Source: Frondihabitans sp. (GTDB taxonomy: Bacteria; Actinomycetota; Actinomycetes; Actinomycetales; Microbacteriaceae). Taken from it: a DNA stretch of 11,823 nucleotides. Every line of letters starts with the position of its first letter. The first letter of the stretch is position 1. This document shows positions 1 through 6,743 of this stretch, one piece after another. Location: assembly GCA_025464735.1 (NCBI GenBank), contig JAODMX010000465.1, positions 1-11,823 of the forward strand. Direction: 5' to 3'. The notes beneath the pieces were generated by a model. That model searched no databases, had not been told where the DNA came from, and worked only from the letters and a program-made list of their open reading frames with translations. Both the position numbers and the translations under genes were made by a program.

Positions 1-1
1 C

Positions 2-991
2 GTGATCACGTCGCTTCTCCTCGTCGTCGGGGTCACGATCGTGACCTTCGTGCTGACGAACCTCGTGCCCGGTGACCCGGTCGCGGCGGCGCTCGGCCAG
101 CGTGCGGCGGAGGATCCGACGATCGTCAAGCAGTTCCGGGCCGAGTACGGGCTCGACAAGCCGCTGATCGTGCAGTACTTCACCTATCTCAGCAATCTCC
201 TGCACGGCAATCTCGGCACCTCGACGCTCACGCACAACCCGGTCACCTCCGACCTGGCGCAGGCGCTCCCGGCCACGCTGGAGATCGCCATCGGTGCGAT
301 CGTCCTCAGCGTGATCATCGGCGTGGTGCTCGGCACGGTGGCCGCCTACCGTCGGGGCAAGGTATCCGACCAGGTGTTGCGGGTCGTCTCGCTGGCGGGT
401 CTGAGTGTCCCGACGTTCTGGCTCGCACTCGTGCTCTACTACGTCTTCTACTACAAACTCCACATCGCCCCGGGATCCGGGCGGCTGAGTTCCGATTACA
501 ACGCCCCGCCGACGGTCACGGGCCTGTACACGATCGACTCCCTGCTCGCGGGGCAGCTCGACACCTTCCTCGACGCGGCTTCGCATCTCTTCCTGCCGGT
601 TCTCGTGCTGACGCTCTACACGGTGGGCTTGCTCACCCGGTTCGTCCGCACCGCGGTGCTCGAGATCCTCGATCAGGACTACGTCCGTGCGGCACGCGCG
701 AAGGGCTTGCCTCTGCGCACCGTCGTCTGGAGCTACGTGCTGCGTGGCGCCAGCATCCCTGTCCTGACCGTGGTCGGCCTCGCTTTCGGGAGTCTGCTCA
801 GCGGCACGGTCCTGGTCGAGTCGATCTTCGCCTGGCCCGGTATCGGCAGCTACGCCTACCAGGCGGCCTCCCACCTCGACCTCCCCGGCATCATGGGTGT
901 CGGCCTGCTCATCGGAGTGATGTATCTCCTCGTGAACCTCATCGTCGACCTGCTCTACGGCGTTCTCGACCCGAGGGTGAGGCTCGCATGA
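2..991 (+). CDS. Peptide ABC transporter permease, DppB/OppB type (5' partial)
   Basis: This is the first inner-membrane permease of a binding-protein-dependent peptide (Dpp/Opp/nickel-type) importer. In this frame the window opens at a GTG, but the protein starts directly in transmembrane segment 1 (ITSLLLVVGVTIVTFVL), followed by the family's NLVPGDP motif. OppB-type proteins normally carry about 8-15 residues, usually with Arg, before this helix, so the true start very likely lies upstream and the gene is truncated by the window edge. The C-terminal half has the permease EAA-type loop (DYVRAARAKGLPLRTVVW, about residues 225-242), then SIFAWPGIGSYAY and the terminal LLYGVLDPRVR signature. 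Several hydrophobic helices are visible, consistent with a six-helix permease. The stop overlaps the next start by 4 nt (ATGA), so it is co-translated with the second permease. Substrate class (oligopeptide or dipeptide) is inferred and could differ. Confidence 0.93.
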   Translation: MITSLLLVVGVTIVTFVLTNLVPGDPVAAALGQRAAEDPTIVKQFRAEYGLDKPLIVQYFTYLSNLLHGNLGTSTLTHNPVTSDLAQALPATLEIAIGAIVLSVIIGVVLGTVAAYRRGKVSDQVLRVVSLAGLSVPTFWLALVLYYVFYYKLHIAPGSGRLSSDYNAPPTVTGLYTIDSLLAGQLDTFLDAASHLFLPVLVLTLYTVGLLTRFVRTAVLEILDQDYVRAARAKGLPLRTVVWSYVLRGASIPVLTVVGLAFGSLLSGTVLVESIFAWPGIGSYAYQAASHLDLPGIMGVGLLIGVMYLLVNLIVDLLYGVLDPRVRLA

Positions 992-1902
992 GCCGGCCCA
1001 CTGTCGTCACCGACGAACTGGATCCGAGCGACACGACCCGGATCCGCTGGCGCCGCCCCCGGCTCCGGCTCGGGCGCTGGTCGGCGCCCCTCGGCATCGC
1101 CGGCGCCGCCGTCGCGCTCGCCTGGATCATCATCGCGATCATCGCGCCGATCATCGAGCCGCACGACCCGCTCGCGCAGAATCTCCCCATCCTCCAGGCG
1201 CCCGGCCACGGAACCCTCCTCGGGACCGACGCCCTGGGTCGCGACGAGTTCTCCCGCCTGCTCTCGGGTGCTCGCGTCACGATCCCGCTCGCCCTGCTCC
1301 TGGTCGTGCTCAGCGTGGTGATCGGGGCGATCCTCGGCTCCGTCGCCGGGTTCTTCGGACGCTGGGTCGACGAGCTCATCATGCGCGTGACCGACCTCGT
1401 CATGGCCTTCCCGACGGTGATCCTCGCCATGGTGATCGCCGCGGCTCTCGGGGCTTCCCTCCTGAACGCGGTCCTCGCGGCCCTCATCGTCTCCTGGCCG
1501 TCGTACGCGCGTCTCACCCGGGGCCTCGTCCTCGGGCTCCGGCAGTCGAACTACGTCGTCTCGGGCCAGCTGCTCGGGTTCTCGCCGCTGCGCTCGCTGT
1601 GGCGCGACATCGCCCCGAATATCCTGGGTCCGATTCTCGTGCTGGCGAGCCTCGACATCGGAACGGCGATCCTCCTGCTGTCGGGCCTGTCGTTCCTCGG
1701 GCTCGGCGCGAAGCCGCCGACGGCCGAGTGGGGCTCGATGGTCTCTGACGCCGTGCAGAACTTCGACTCGTGGTGGCTCGGGGTCTTCCCGGGCCTTGCG
1801 ATCCTGACGATCGTCGTCGCCTTCAACTTCGTCGGTGACGCCCTGCGTGACGCCCTCGACCCGAAATCGAACACGCTTCGCGGGGGAGGGCCGACGCTAT
1901 GA
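988..1902 (+). CDS. Peptide ABC transporter permease, DppC/OppC type
   Basis: This is the second membrane permease of the same importer and would pair with the upstream DppB-like protein to form the translocation channel. The 304-residue length is normal for OppC/DppC. Visible features are a basic cytoplasmic N-terminus (about 1-32), TM1 at about 34-56, and the OppC-type motif GTDALGRDEFSRLLSGAR at about 79-96. The BPD_transp_1 core follows, with an EAA-type loop around 187-210 (SNYVVSGQLLGFSPLRSLW), then LSFLGLGAKPPTAEWG near 234-249 and the terminal NFVGDALRDALDP. The ATG overlaps the upstream stop (ATGA), and a GAGG Shine-Dalgarno lies 5 nt before it. The stop overlaps the following ATPase start in the same way. 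Family assignment is firm; the transported substrate is inferred. Confidence 0.95.
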   Translation: MSRPTVVTDELDPSDTTRIRWRRPRLRLGRWSAPLGIAGAAVALAWIIIAIIAPIIEPHDPLAQNLPILQAPGHGTLLGTDALGRDEFSRLLSGARVTIPLALLLVVLSVVIGAILGSVAGFFGRWVDELIMRVTDLVMAFPTVILAMVIAAALGASLLNAVLAALIVSWPSYARLTRGLVLGLRQSNYVVSGQLLGFSPLRSLWRDIAPNILGPILVLASLDIGTAILLLSGLSFLGLGAKPPTAEWGSMVSDAVQNFDSWWLGVFPGLAILTIVVAFNFVGDALRDALDPKSNTLRGGGPTL

Positions 1903-2801
1903 GCCAGAAACCGTCCCTCACCGTGACCGACCTCCGGATCGAGCTGCGCACCCCCGATGGGCCGCACGCCATTGTCGACGGCATCGATCTGGCCCTGACG
2001 AAGGGCCGGATCCACGGCCTCGCCGGCGAATCCGGATCCGGCAAGACCATGACCGCCCTCGCCGTCCTCGGCCTCCTGCCCGACTCCATGACCGCCACCG
2101 GCAGCATCACCCTGGCCGGTGCTACGTCTGCGGTCGAGGCGGTCGGCGCGGCCGCCGCGGTCGGCGCCTCGCCGATCGAGCTCGTGGGTGCCTCACGCCA
2201 GACCCTCGGCCGGGTCCGCGGCCGCCGCGTCGCCATGGTCTTCCAGGACCCGTCGACGAGCCTCCACCCGCAGATCGCGGTCGGGAGGCAACTGACCGAC
2301 CACATGCGGCACCACCTCCACCTCGGCAAGCAGGAGGCGCGGGAGCGGGCCGTGGCCCTCCTCGAGCGGGTTCGCGTGCCGGATCCGGCGCTCGCCCTTG
2401 CGAAGTTCCCGCACCAGTTCTCGGGCGGCCAGCGTCAGCGCATCGCCATCGCGGTCGCCCTGGCCTGCGGCCCCGACGTTCTGCTGGCCGACGAACCGAC
2501 CACCGCGCTCGACGTCACGGTGCAGGCGGGCGTGCTCCAGTTGCTTCGCGAGCTCGTCGACGAGACCGACCTGAGCGTGCTTCTGGTGACGCACGACCTC
2601 GGCGTGATGAGCGCCGTCGCCGATGAGGTCACCGTCATGCGGGCGGGCATCGTCGTCGAGTCGGCACCCCGCGAGCAACTGTTCACCGCGCCGCAGCACG
2701 ACTACACGAAATCGCTGTTGGCAGCCCTGCCCGGCTCAACGCTCGAGGAGTCGCCCGAGGCGCTCGTCGAGGAGCTGCTGACCCCGGAGGAGCCCTCATG
2801 A
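1899..2801 (+). CDS. Peptide ABC transporter ATP-binding protein, DppD type
   Basis: This is a cytoplasmic ATPase subunit that, with the next gene product, would power the peptide importer. All catalytic motifs are intact: Walker A GESGSGKT (residues 43-50), Q-loop VFQDP (Gln116), signature FSGGQRQ (174-180), Walker B VLLADE (194-199), a TALD D-loop and the H-loop His232 (VTHDLG). The usual MTSLNP after the Q-loop reads STSLHP here. Between the Walker A domain and the Q-loop there is an Ala/Gly/Val-rich stretch (about 74-90, GATSAVEAVGAAAAVGAS) that appears longer than in typical DppD proteins. The C-terminal oligopeptide-transporter extension (HDYTKSLLAALPG) is present but short and ends in a Glu/Leu-rich tail. 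It starts at an ATGA overlap with a GGGAGG ribosome-binding site about 9 nt upstream. Confidence 0.95.
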   Translation: MSQKPSLTVTDLRIELRTPDGPHAIVDGIDLALTKGRIHGLAGESGSGKTMTALAVLGLLPDSMTATGSITLAGATSAVEAVGAAAAVGASPIELVGASRQTLGRVRGRRVAMVFQDPSTSLHPQIAVGRQLTDHMRHHLHLGKQEARERAVALLERVRVPDPALALAKFPHQFSGGQRQRIAIAVALACGPDVLLADEPTTALDVTVQAGVLQLLRELVDETDLSVLLVTHDLGVMSAVADEVTVMRAGIVVESAPREQLFTAPQHDYTKSLLAALPGSTLEESPEALVEELLTPEEPS

Positions 2802-3652
2802 CCCCCGAGTCCGTCCTCACCGCGACCGACGTCGTGGTGGAGTACCGCGGCCGACCGCCCCTGCGCGCCGTCGACGGGGTCTCGCTCGCCATCGCCCCCG
2901 GCGAAGTTGTCGCCCTCGTCGGTGAGAGCGGTTGCGGCAAGTCCAGCCTCGCGCGCGCCGTCGTCGGCATCGAGAAGCGCGCCGGAGGAACGATCCGGCT
3001 GCGCGACACCGAGGTGCCCGCCCTCGGGATCCGGCGTCGCCCCCTCGCGATGACCGGGCTGCAGATGGTCTTCCAGGATCCCAACTCCTCCCTCAATCCG
3101 CGCCGCCGCGTGGGCGATCAGATCGCCGATGGGGTCAGGGCCGCGGTCGCTCGAGGAGACGAACCCTCGGATCCGGCGGCCTGGCTCGGCCGCGTCGGTC
3201 TCGACCCGGCTGCCGTGCGTCGCTATCCGCACGAATTCTCCGGCGGCCAGAAGCAGCGGATCGCGATCGCCCGTGCGCTCGCGGCCAGGCCGCAGCTCCT
3301 CGTGGCCGATGAACCGATCTCGGCCCTCGATGCCTCGACGCAGACGAGTGTGGCGGCGCTCATGCGCACGCTGTCGGTCGAGGCCGGCGCCGGCATGCTC
3401 TTCATCTCGCACGACCTCTCCGTCGTCCGCCGCATCGCCGACCGCACCCTGGTCATGTACCGGGGCCGGATCGTCGAGTCGGGGCACACCGAGACGCTCT
3501 GGCAGAACCCGCTCCATCCCTACACGCGGGCTCTGCTCGCCGCGATCCCGGTGCCCGACGGGGCGGGTCGACTTCCTGCGGCTCCCACGGAATCCGATCG
3601 CCTCACCTGGACGGACGACCTCCCCGAGGCCCTCGAAAGGACAGCAGCATGA
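2798..3652 (+). CDS. Peptide ABC transporter ATP-binding protein, DppF type
   Basis: This is the second ATPase of the importer, and the two ATPases would form a heterodimer on the permease pair. The 284-residue protein has Walker A GESGCGKSS (42-50), Q-loop VFQDPNSSLNP (Gln93), signature FSGGQKQ (147-153), Walker B LLVADE, a SALD D-loop, H-loop His205 (ISHDLS) and the oligo_HPY C-terminal motif LHPYTRALLAAIP (about 239-251). It is somewhat shorter than many DppF/OppF proteins because the segment between the Q-loop and the signature is compact. A strong GGAGGAG ribosome-binding site lies 5 nt before the ATG, which overlaps the dppD-like stop. The 3' end overlaps the peptidase start by 4 nt, which ties peptide import to peptide hydrolysis. 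Confidence 0.95.
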   Translation: MTPESVLTATDVVVEYRGRPPLRAVDGVSLAIAPGEVVALVGESGCGKSSLARAVVGIEKRAGGTIRLRDTEVPALGIRRRPLAMTGLQMVFQDPNSSLNPRRRVGDQIADGVRAAVARGDEPSDPAAWLGRVGLDPAAVRRYPHEFSGGQKQRIAIARALAARPQLLVADEPISALDASTQTSVAALMRTLSVEAGAGMLFISHDLSVVRRIADRTLVMYRGRIVESGHTETLWQNPLHPYTRALLAAIPVPDGAGRLPAAPTESDRLTWTDDLPEALERTAA

Positions 3653-5133
3653 CCACTGTCGAAGCTCACCCCCAGGCCGCCCCGGCTCCTCAGCCGTGGA
3701 GCATGCCGCGGGCGGTCAACCGGTCGCCCCTGCCTGGCAACGGCGCGTTCATGCTCGCCGGCTGGGGAGATCCGGCGCCTGTTCTCGCTCCGGAGAATCC
3801 GGTGGCGGTCTACACCGCCGAGCGGCGCGCACGGCTCGCAGAGGCGCTCCCGGCAGAACTGCTGGTCGTTCCCGCAGGAGTCGCCCCGGCGAGGACGAAC
3901 GACACCGACTATGCCTTCCGGGCCGGCACCGACCACGTCTGGCTCACCGGCAACGCCGTCGCAGGCAGCGTCCTCGTTGTCGACACGACGGGCGGAGACG
4001 CCGGTACGGTGCTCTACCTTCACGCGCCCTCCGGCCGCGACACCGACGAATTCTGGCGCAACGACGCCCTGGGTGACCTCTGGGTGGGCCCTCGCCCTTC
4101 ACTCGCCGAGACTCAGGAGGCGCTGGGCATCGAGTGCCGATCCCTCACCGAGCTGCCGGACGACTTCGCTCGCGCTGCCCGGCGCGCCAAACGGATCCGG
4201 GTCCTGCCCACTCTCGACGACTCCGTTGACCGCCTCGTCCGCTCCGCGACGGGCTCCGACTTCGAACCGCATCTGGTGCTGAAGACCACCCTCGACGAGC
4301 TCCGTCTCATCAAGAACGACTGGGAGATCGCCCAGGTGCAGAGTGCTGTCGACGCGGCTGTCCTTGGCTTCGAGGACTGCGCGCGCGAATGGCAGAAAGC
4401 CCGACGGAGCTCCCGGGGTGAGCGCTACCTCGAAGGCACCTTCAACCGGCGCGCCCGGGTGGAGGGCGACGGGCCCGCGTACGCGACCATCGTCGGCGGA
4501 GGACAACACGCGACGACACTGCACTGGACTTCGAACTCCGGCGCCCTCCGCGACGGCGACCTCGTGCTGATGGACATGGGGGTCGAGCTGCCCACCCTGT
4601 ACTCGTCCGACATCACGCGCACCCTCCCGGTCACCGGCTCGTACACGAGCATCCAGCGCGACGTCTACTCGATCGTGCTGCGAGCCCAGCAGGCGGGCAT
4701 CGATACGCTTCGCGCGGGCGTGGCGTTCCAGGCCTACCAGGACGCGTGCGCCCTTTCGCTGACTGAAGGCCTCATCGATCTCGGACTGCTGCGCTGCAGT
4801 GTCGACGAAGCCATGGATCCGGCGAACGTGTGCCAACGCCGCTGGAGCATCTCGCGCTCGGGCCACATGCTGGGCATGGACGTCCACGATTGCAACCACG
4901 CACCCACCGGCTCCTACCTCACCGGGCTGCTCTCCGCCGGCAACGTCCTGACCGTGGAGCCGGGCCTCTACTTCCAGGAGAACGACCTGAGCGTGCCAGA
5001 AGAGCTTCGGGGCATCGGGATCCGGATCGAAGACGACCTCGTCGTGACCGAGACCTCCTCGGTCAACCTGTCGGACGCCCTGCCGCGCGAACCGAACGCC
5101 GTGGAGGCGTGGATGGCCGAGCTCGCCGAGTAG
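3649..5133 (+). CDS. pepP: Xaa-Pro aminopeptidase (aminopeptidase P family, M24B)
   Basis: This is a cytosolic dinuclear metallopeptidase that removes an N-terminal residue preceding proline. The 494-residue protein has an N-terminal creatinase/AMP_N-like domain (about 30-190; note DYAFRAGTDHVWLTG) and a C-terminal pita-bread domain (about 215-480). All five expected metal ligands are visible: Asp309 (LMDMG), Asp321 (SSDITRT), His406 (SGHMLGMDVHD), Glu437 (TVEPGLYF) and Glu461 (GIRIEDD). The accessory histidines of the family appear as His292 (TLHW) and His413. No signal peptide is seen, so it is predicted to be cytoplasmic. A GAAAGGA ribosome-binding site lies 7 nt before the ATG, which overlaps the ATPase stop. 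Its place as the last gene of a peptide-import operon suggests it processes imported proline-containing peptides. A related M24 activity such as prolidase is less likely given the AMP_N domain and length. Confidence 0.93.
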   Translation: MTTVEAHPQAAPAPQPWSMPRAVNRSPLPGNGAFMLAGWGDPAPVLAPENPVAVYTAERRARLAEALPAELLVVPAGVAPARTNDTDYAFRAGTDHVWLTGNAVAGSVLVVDTTGGDAGTVLYLHAPSGRDTDEFWRNDALGDLWVGPRPSLAETQEALGIECRSLTELPDDFARAARRAKRIRVLPTLDDSVDRLVRSATGSDFEPHLVLKTTLDELRLIKNDWEIAQVQSAVDAAVLGFEDCAREWQKARRSSRGERYLEGTFNRRARVEGDGPAYATIVGGGQHATTLHWTSNSGALRDGDLVLMDMGVELPTLYSSDITRTLPVTGSYTSIQRDVYSIVLRAQQAGIDTLRAGVAFQAYQDACALSLTEGLIDLGLLRCSVDEAMDPANVCQRRWSISRSGHMLGMDVHDCNHAPTGSYLTGLLSAGNVLTVEPGLYFQENDLSVPEELRGIGIRIEDDLVVTETSSVNLSDALPREPNAVEAWMAELAE

Positions 5134-5186
5134 CTCCTGCTCGCTCGGTCGTGCCTGCCCGCTCGCGCCTGCGCGCCCTGCGCGCG
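5134..5186. terminator. Convergent pepP/idi spacer with GC hairpin (weak terminator candidate)
   Basis: The 53-bp spacer separates two converging genes. It contains GCGCGC-CCT-GCGCGC (5171-5185), a perfect 6-bp stem with a 3-nt loop and one further G-U pair possible. No T-run follows on either strand, so it is not a canonical intrinsic terminator. It might still slow polymerase from both sides. The arrangement alone makes some transcription stop likely here. Confidence 0.3.
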
Positions 5187-5759
5187 TCAGTGCTCCGGCC
5201 AGGCCTCCAACTGCCAGCCGAGCCACGGGCTCCAGGCGAACGGGGCCGCATCAACGGCTGCCCGGAGGGCGTCCCGCGTGATCCAGGCCCACTCGGCGAC
5301 TTCCGAGGGTGTGGGGTCGGGATCGCCGACCCCCAGCGCCGTGAAGACGGGGCAGATCTCGTTCTCGACGATGCCCGAGGCATCGACGGCTCGATACCGG
5401 AAATCCGGCAGGATCTCCGAAACGGCCGTCACGGACATACCCAGTTCCTGGAACGCACGCCTCTCGAGCGCCGCCGCGGGCGTCTCGCCGGGGGCTGGGT
5501 GCCCGCAGAACGAGTTCGTCCAGACCCCCGGCCACGTTGCCTTGGTCAGCGCGCGGCGGGTGACAAGGATCTCGCCCGCGGCATTCACGACGTGGCAGCT
5601 GAACGCCAGATGCAGGGGAGTCGACGCGGTGTGAACGGTCGACTTGGGCGCCGTTCCGATCGGTGTTCCGCCGGAGTCGACCAAGACCACCAGCTCGGCC
5701 TGGATACCTGCGGCATCGGCGGTCGTCGGCTGGGGGAGTGCCTGCGGGTCGGGATTCAT
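5187..5759 (-). CDS. idi: Isopentenyl-diphosphate delta-isomerase, type I (Nudix)
   Basis: This cytosolic enzyme interconverts IPP and DMAPP and so supplies the allylic primer for isoprenoid synthesis. The 190-residue protein is close to the E. coli Idi length. It contains the expected residues: His43 and His50 (TVHTASTPLH), catalytic Cys85 in NSFCGHP with His87, a Nudix-type helix GETPAAALERRAFQELG (about 91-107), and Glu132/Glu134 in VENEICPVF, matching the catalytic and metal-binding glutamates of type I enzymes. The reading frame is open upstream of the chosen ATG, but the preceding translation is low-complexity Arg/Ala-rich sequence antisense to crtB. The Idi family would start within about 20 residues of the conserved core, as chosen here. 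It is transcribed away from crtB, so it is a separate transcription unit serving the same pathway. No strong Shine-Dalgarno is seen before the ATG. Confidence 0.93.
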   Translation of the reverse strand: MNPDPQALPQPTTADAAGIQAELVVLVDSGGTPIGTAPKSTVHTASTPLHLAFSCHVVNAAGEILVTRRALTKATWPGVWTNSFCGHPAPGETPAAALERRAFQELGMSVTAVSEILPDFRYRAVDASGIVENEICPVFTALGVGDPDPTPSEVAEWAWITRDALRAAVDAAPFAWSPWLGWQLEAWPEH

Positions 5760-5864
5760 CGGGAGGTAGTCTGCCAGAATGAACGGTGAACGCCTGCTCG
5801 CGGGGTCGCGAACACAGGGGGCGCCGGCGGTCACCTCCCCCGACGCCATCGTCGAGCGAACCCG
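5760..5864. promoter_or_regulatory. Divergent idi/crtB intergenic region
   Basis: This 105-bp region must contain or border the promoters for leftward idi and the rightward crt operon. On the + strand a possible extended -10 (TG-C-CAGAAT, 5772-5780) is visible, but no good -35 at 16-18 bp. On the - strand no convincing sigma-70-like pair was found. A direct repeat TGAAC-GG-TGAAC (5780-5791) and a small inverted repeat TCGCG-GGGT-CGCGA (5798-5811) could be regulator sites, but both are short. GGAGGT at 5762-5767 could be a ribosome-binding site for the micro-ORF starting at 5779. Confidence 0.4.
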
Positions 5865-5868
5865 ATGA
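5779..5868 (+). CDS. Possible 29-residue leader or remnant ORF coupled to crtB
   Basis: An ATG at 5779 opens a 29-codon frame (beginning MNGERLLAG, ending DAIVERTR). Its TGA overlaps the crtB ATG by 4 nt (ATGA), the same junction style as the other genes here. A GGAGGT sequence lies 11 nt upstream, which is a rather long spacing. If real, it could be a leader peptide that couples translation into crtB, or the residue of a lost gene such as crtE, which often sits at this position. No similarity to a known protein is recognised. If the candidate -10 at 5775-5780 is the actual promoter, the start codon would not be transcribed and this ORF would be spurious. Confidence 0.3.
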   Translation: MNGERLLAGSRTQGAPAVTSPDAIVERTR

Positions 5869-6743
5869 CACGGCTCGCGCTCTACGACAGAGTCGCCGAA
5901 GAGACGTCGGCCGGGGTCATCCACCGCTACTCCACCTCCTTCGGCCTCGCCTCTCGTCTCCTCGGCGCCGGCGTGCGCCACCACGTCCAGAACGTCTACG
6001 CGCTCGTGCGCGTCGCCGACGAGATCGTGGACGGCCCGGCGATCGAGGCGGGGGCCGACGCGGTCGCGGCCCTCCGGATCCTGAACGAATTCGAACACGA
6101 GACCGAGCAGGCGATGGCGCTCGGCTTCAGCGCGAACCTCGTCGTGCACGCCTTCGCGCGGACGGCAAGGACGACCGGCTTCGGCGTCGAGCTCACCGCC
6201 CCGTTCTTCGAGTCGATGCGTCGCGACCTCTGCGAGACCGAACACGACCAGGAGTCGTTCGATCGCTACATCTACGGCTCTGCGGAGGTTGTTGGCCTGA
6301 TGTGCCTGCGCGGATTCGTGCACGGGCATGATTTCGACGAATCGACGATGGCGCGCCTCGAACAGGGTGCTTGTGCCCTGGGGTCGGCGTTCCAGAAGGT
6401 CAACTTCCTGCGCGACCTGCGCGACGACTTCGAGACGCTCGGGCGAAGCTACTTCCCCGGCGTCGACCCGGCCTCGTTCACGGATGTCGAAAGGGACCGT
6501 CTCGTCGCCGACATCGACGACGACCTCCGCACGGCGGGGCGCATCATCCCGCTGCTCCCGTCGAGTTCGCGCCGTGCCGTCGCTCTCGCCCACGGCCTCT
6601 TCGCCGAGCTGAACCGGCGGCTGAGCGTCACGCCGGCGACCGAGCTGATGCGCACCCGGGTGCGCGTGCCCAACGCGGTCAAGCTGAGGATCGCCGCCGC
6701 CTCCGCAGCCGGGCGAGTCACGCCGGTCGGGCAGTCGGCGTGA
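5865..6743 (+). CDS. crtB: Phytoene synthase
   Basis: This enzyme condenses two geranylgeranyl diphosphates head-to-head to phytoene, the committed C40 carotenoid step. The 292-residue protein is a normal length for actinobacterial CrtB. It has the substrate-contacting STSFGLASRLL segment (about 23-33), the first Asp-rich motif ADEIVD (51-56) after NVYALVRV, and the second motif in NFLRDLRDDFETLGRSYFPG (about 180-199, Asp184/Asp188). The ATG fits the family N-terminus (MTRLALYDRVA, then the STSFG core). It is preceded only by a weak GAGCGA element, and the micro-ORF stop overlaps it. The 3' end overlaps crtI as GTGA. No GGPP synthase is present in the window to feed it. Confidence 0.95.
   Translation: MTRLALYDRVAEETSAGVIHRYSTSFGLASRLLGAGVRHHVQNVYALVRVADEIVDGPAIEAGADAVAALRILNEFEHETEQAMALGFSANLVVHAFARTARTTGFGVELTAPFFESMRRDLCETEHDQESFDRYIYGSAEVVGLMCLRGFVHGHDFDESTMARLEQGACALGSAFQKVNFLRDLRDDFETLGRSYFPGVDPASFTDVERDRLVADIDDDLRTAGRIIPLLPSSSRRAVALAHGLFAELNRRLSVTPATELMRTRVRVPNAVKLRIAAASAAGRVTPVGQSA

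Noticed and set aside
4099..5226. Long open frame (375 codons) on the - strand
   Set aside because: It is antisense to pepP, which has complete catalytic residues. The antisense translation is Arg/Gly/Val-rich without domains, as expected from high-GC codon structure.
5187..6593. 468-codon version of idi on the - strand
   Set aside because: The extra N-terminal 278 residues are antisense to crtB and low in complexity. The Idi family length fits the ATG at 5759.
6371..6739. N-terminal extension of crtI into crtB
   Set aside because: It overlaps the conserved second Asp-rich motif and C-terminus of CrtB, and its translation is Arg/Pro-rich. The GTG at 6740 gives a normal crtI start.
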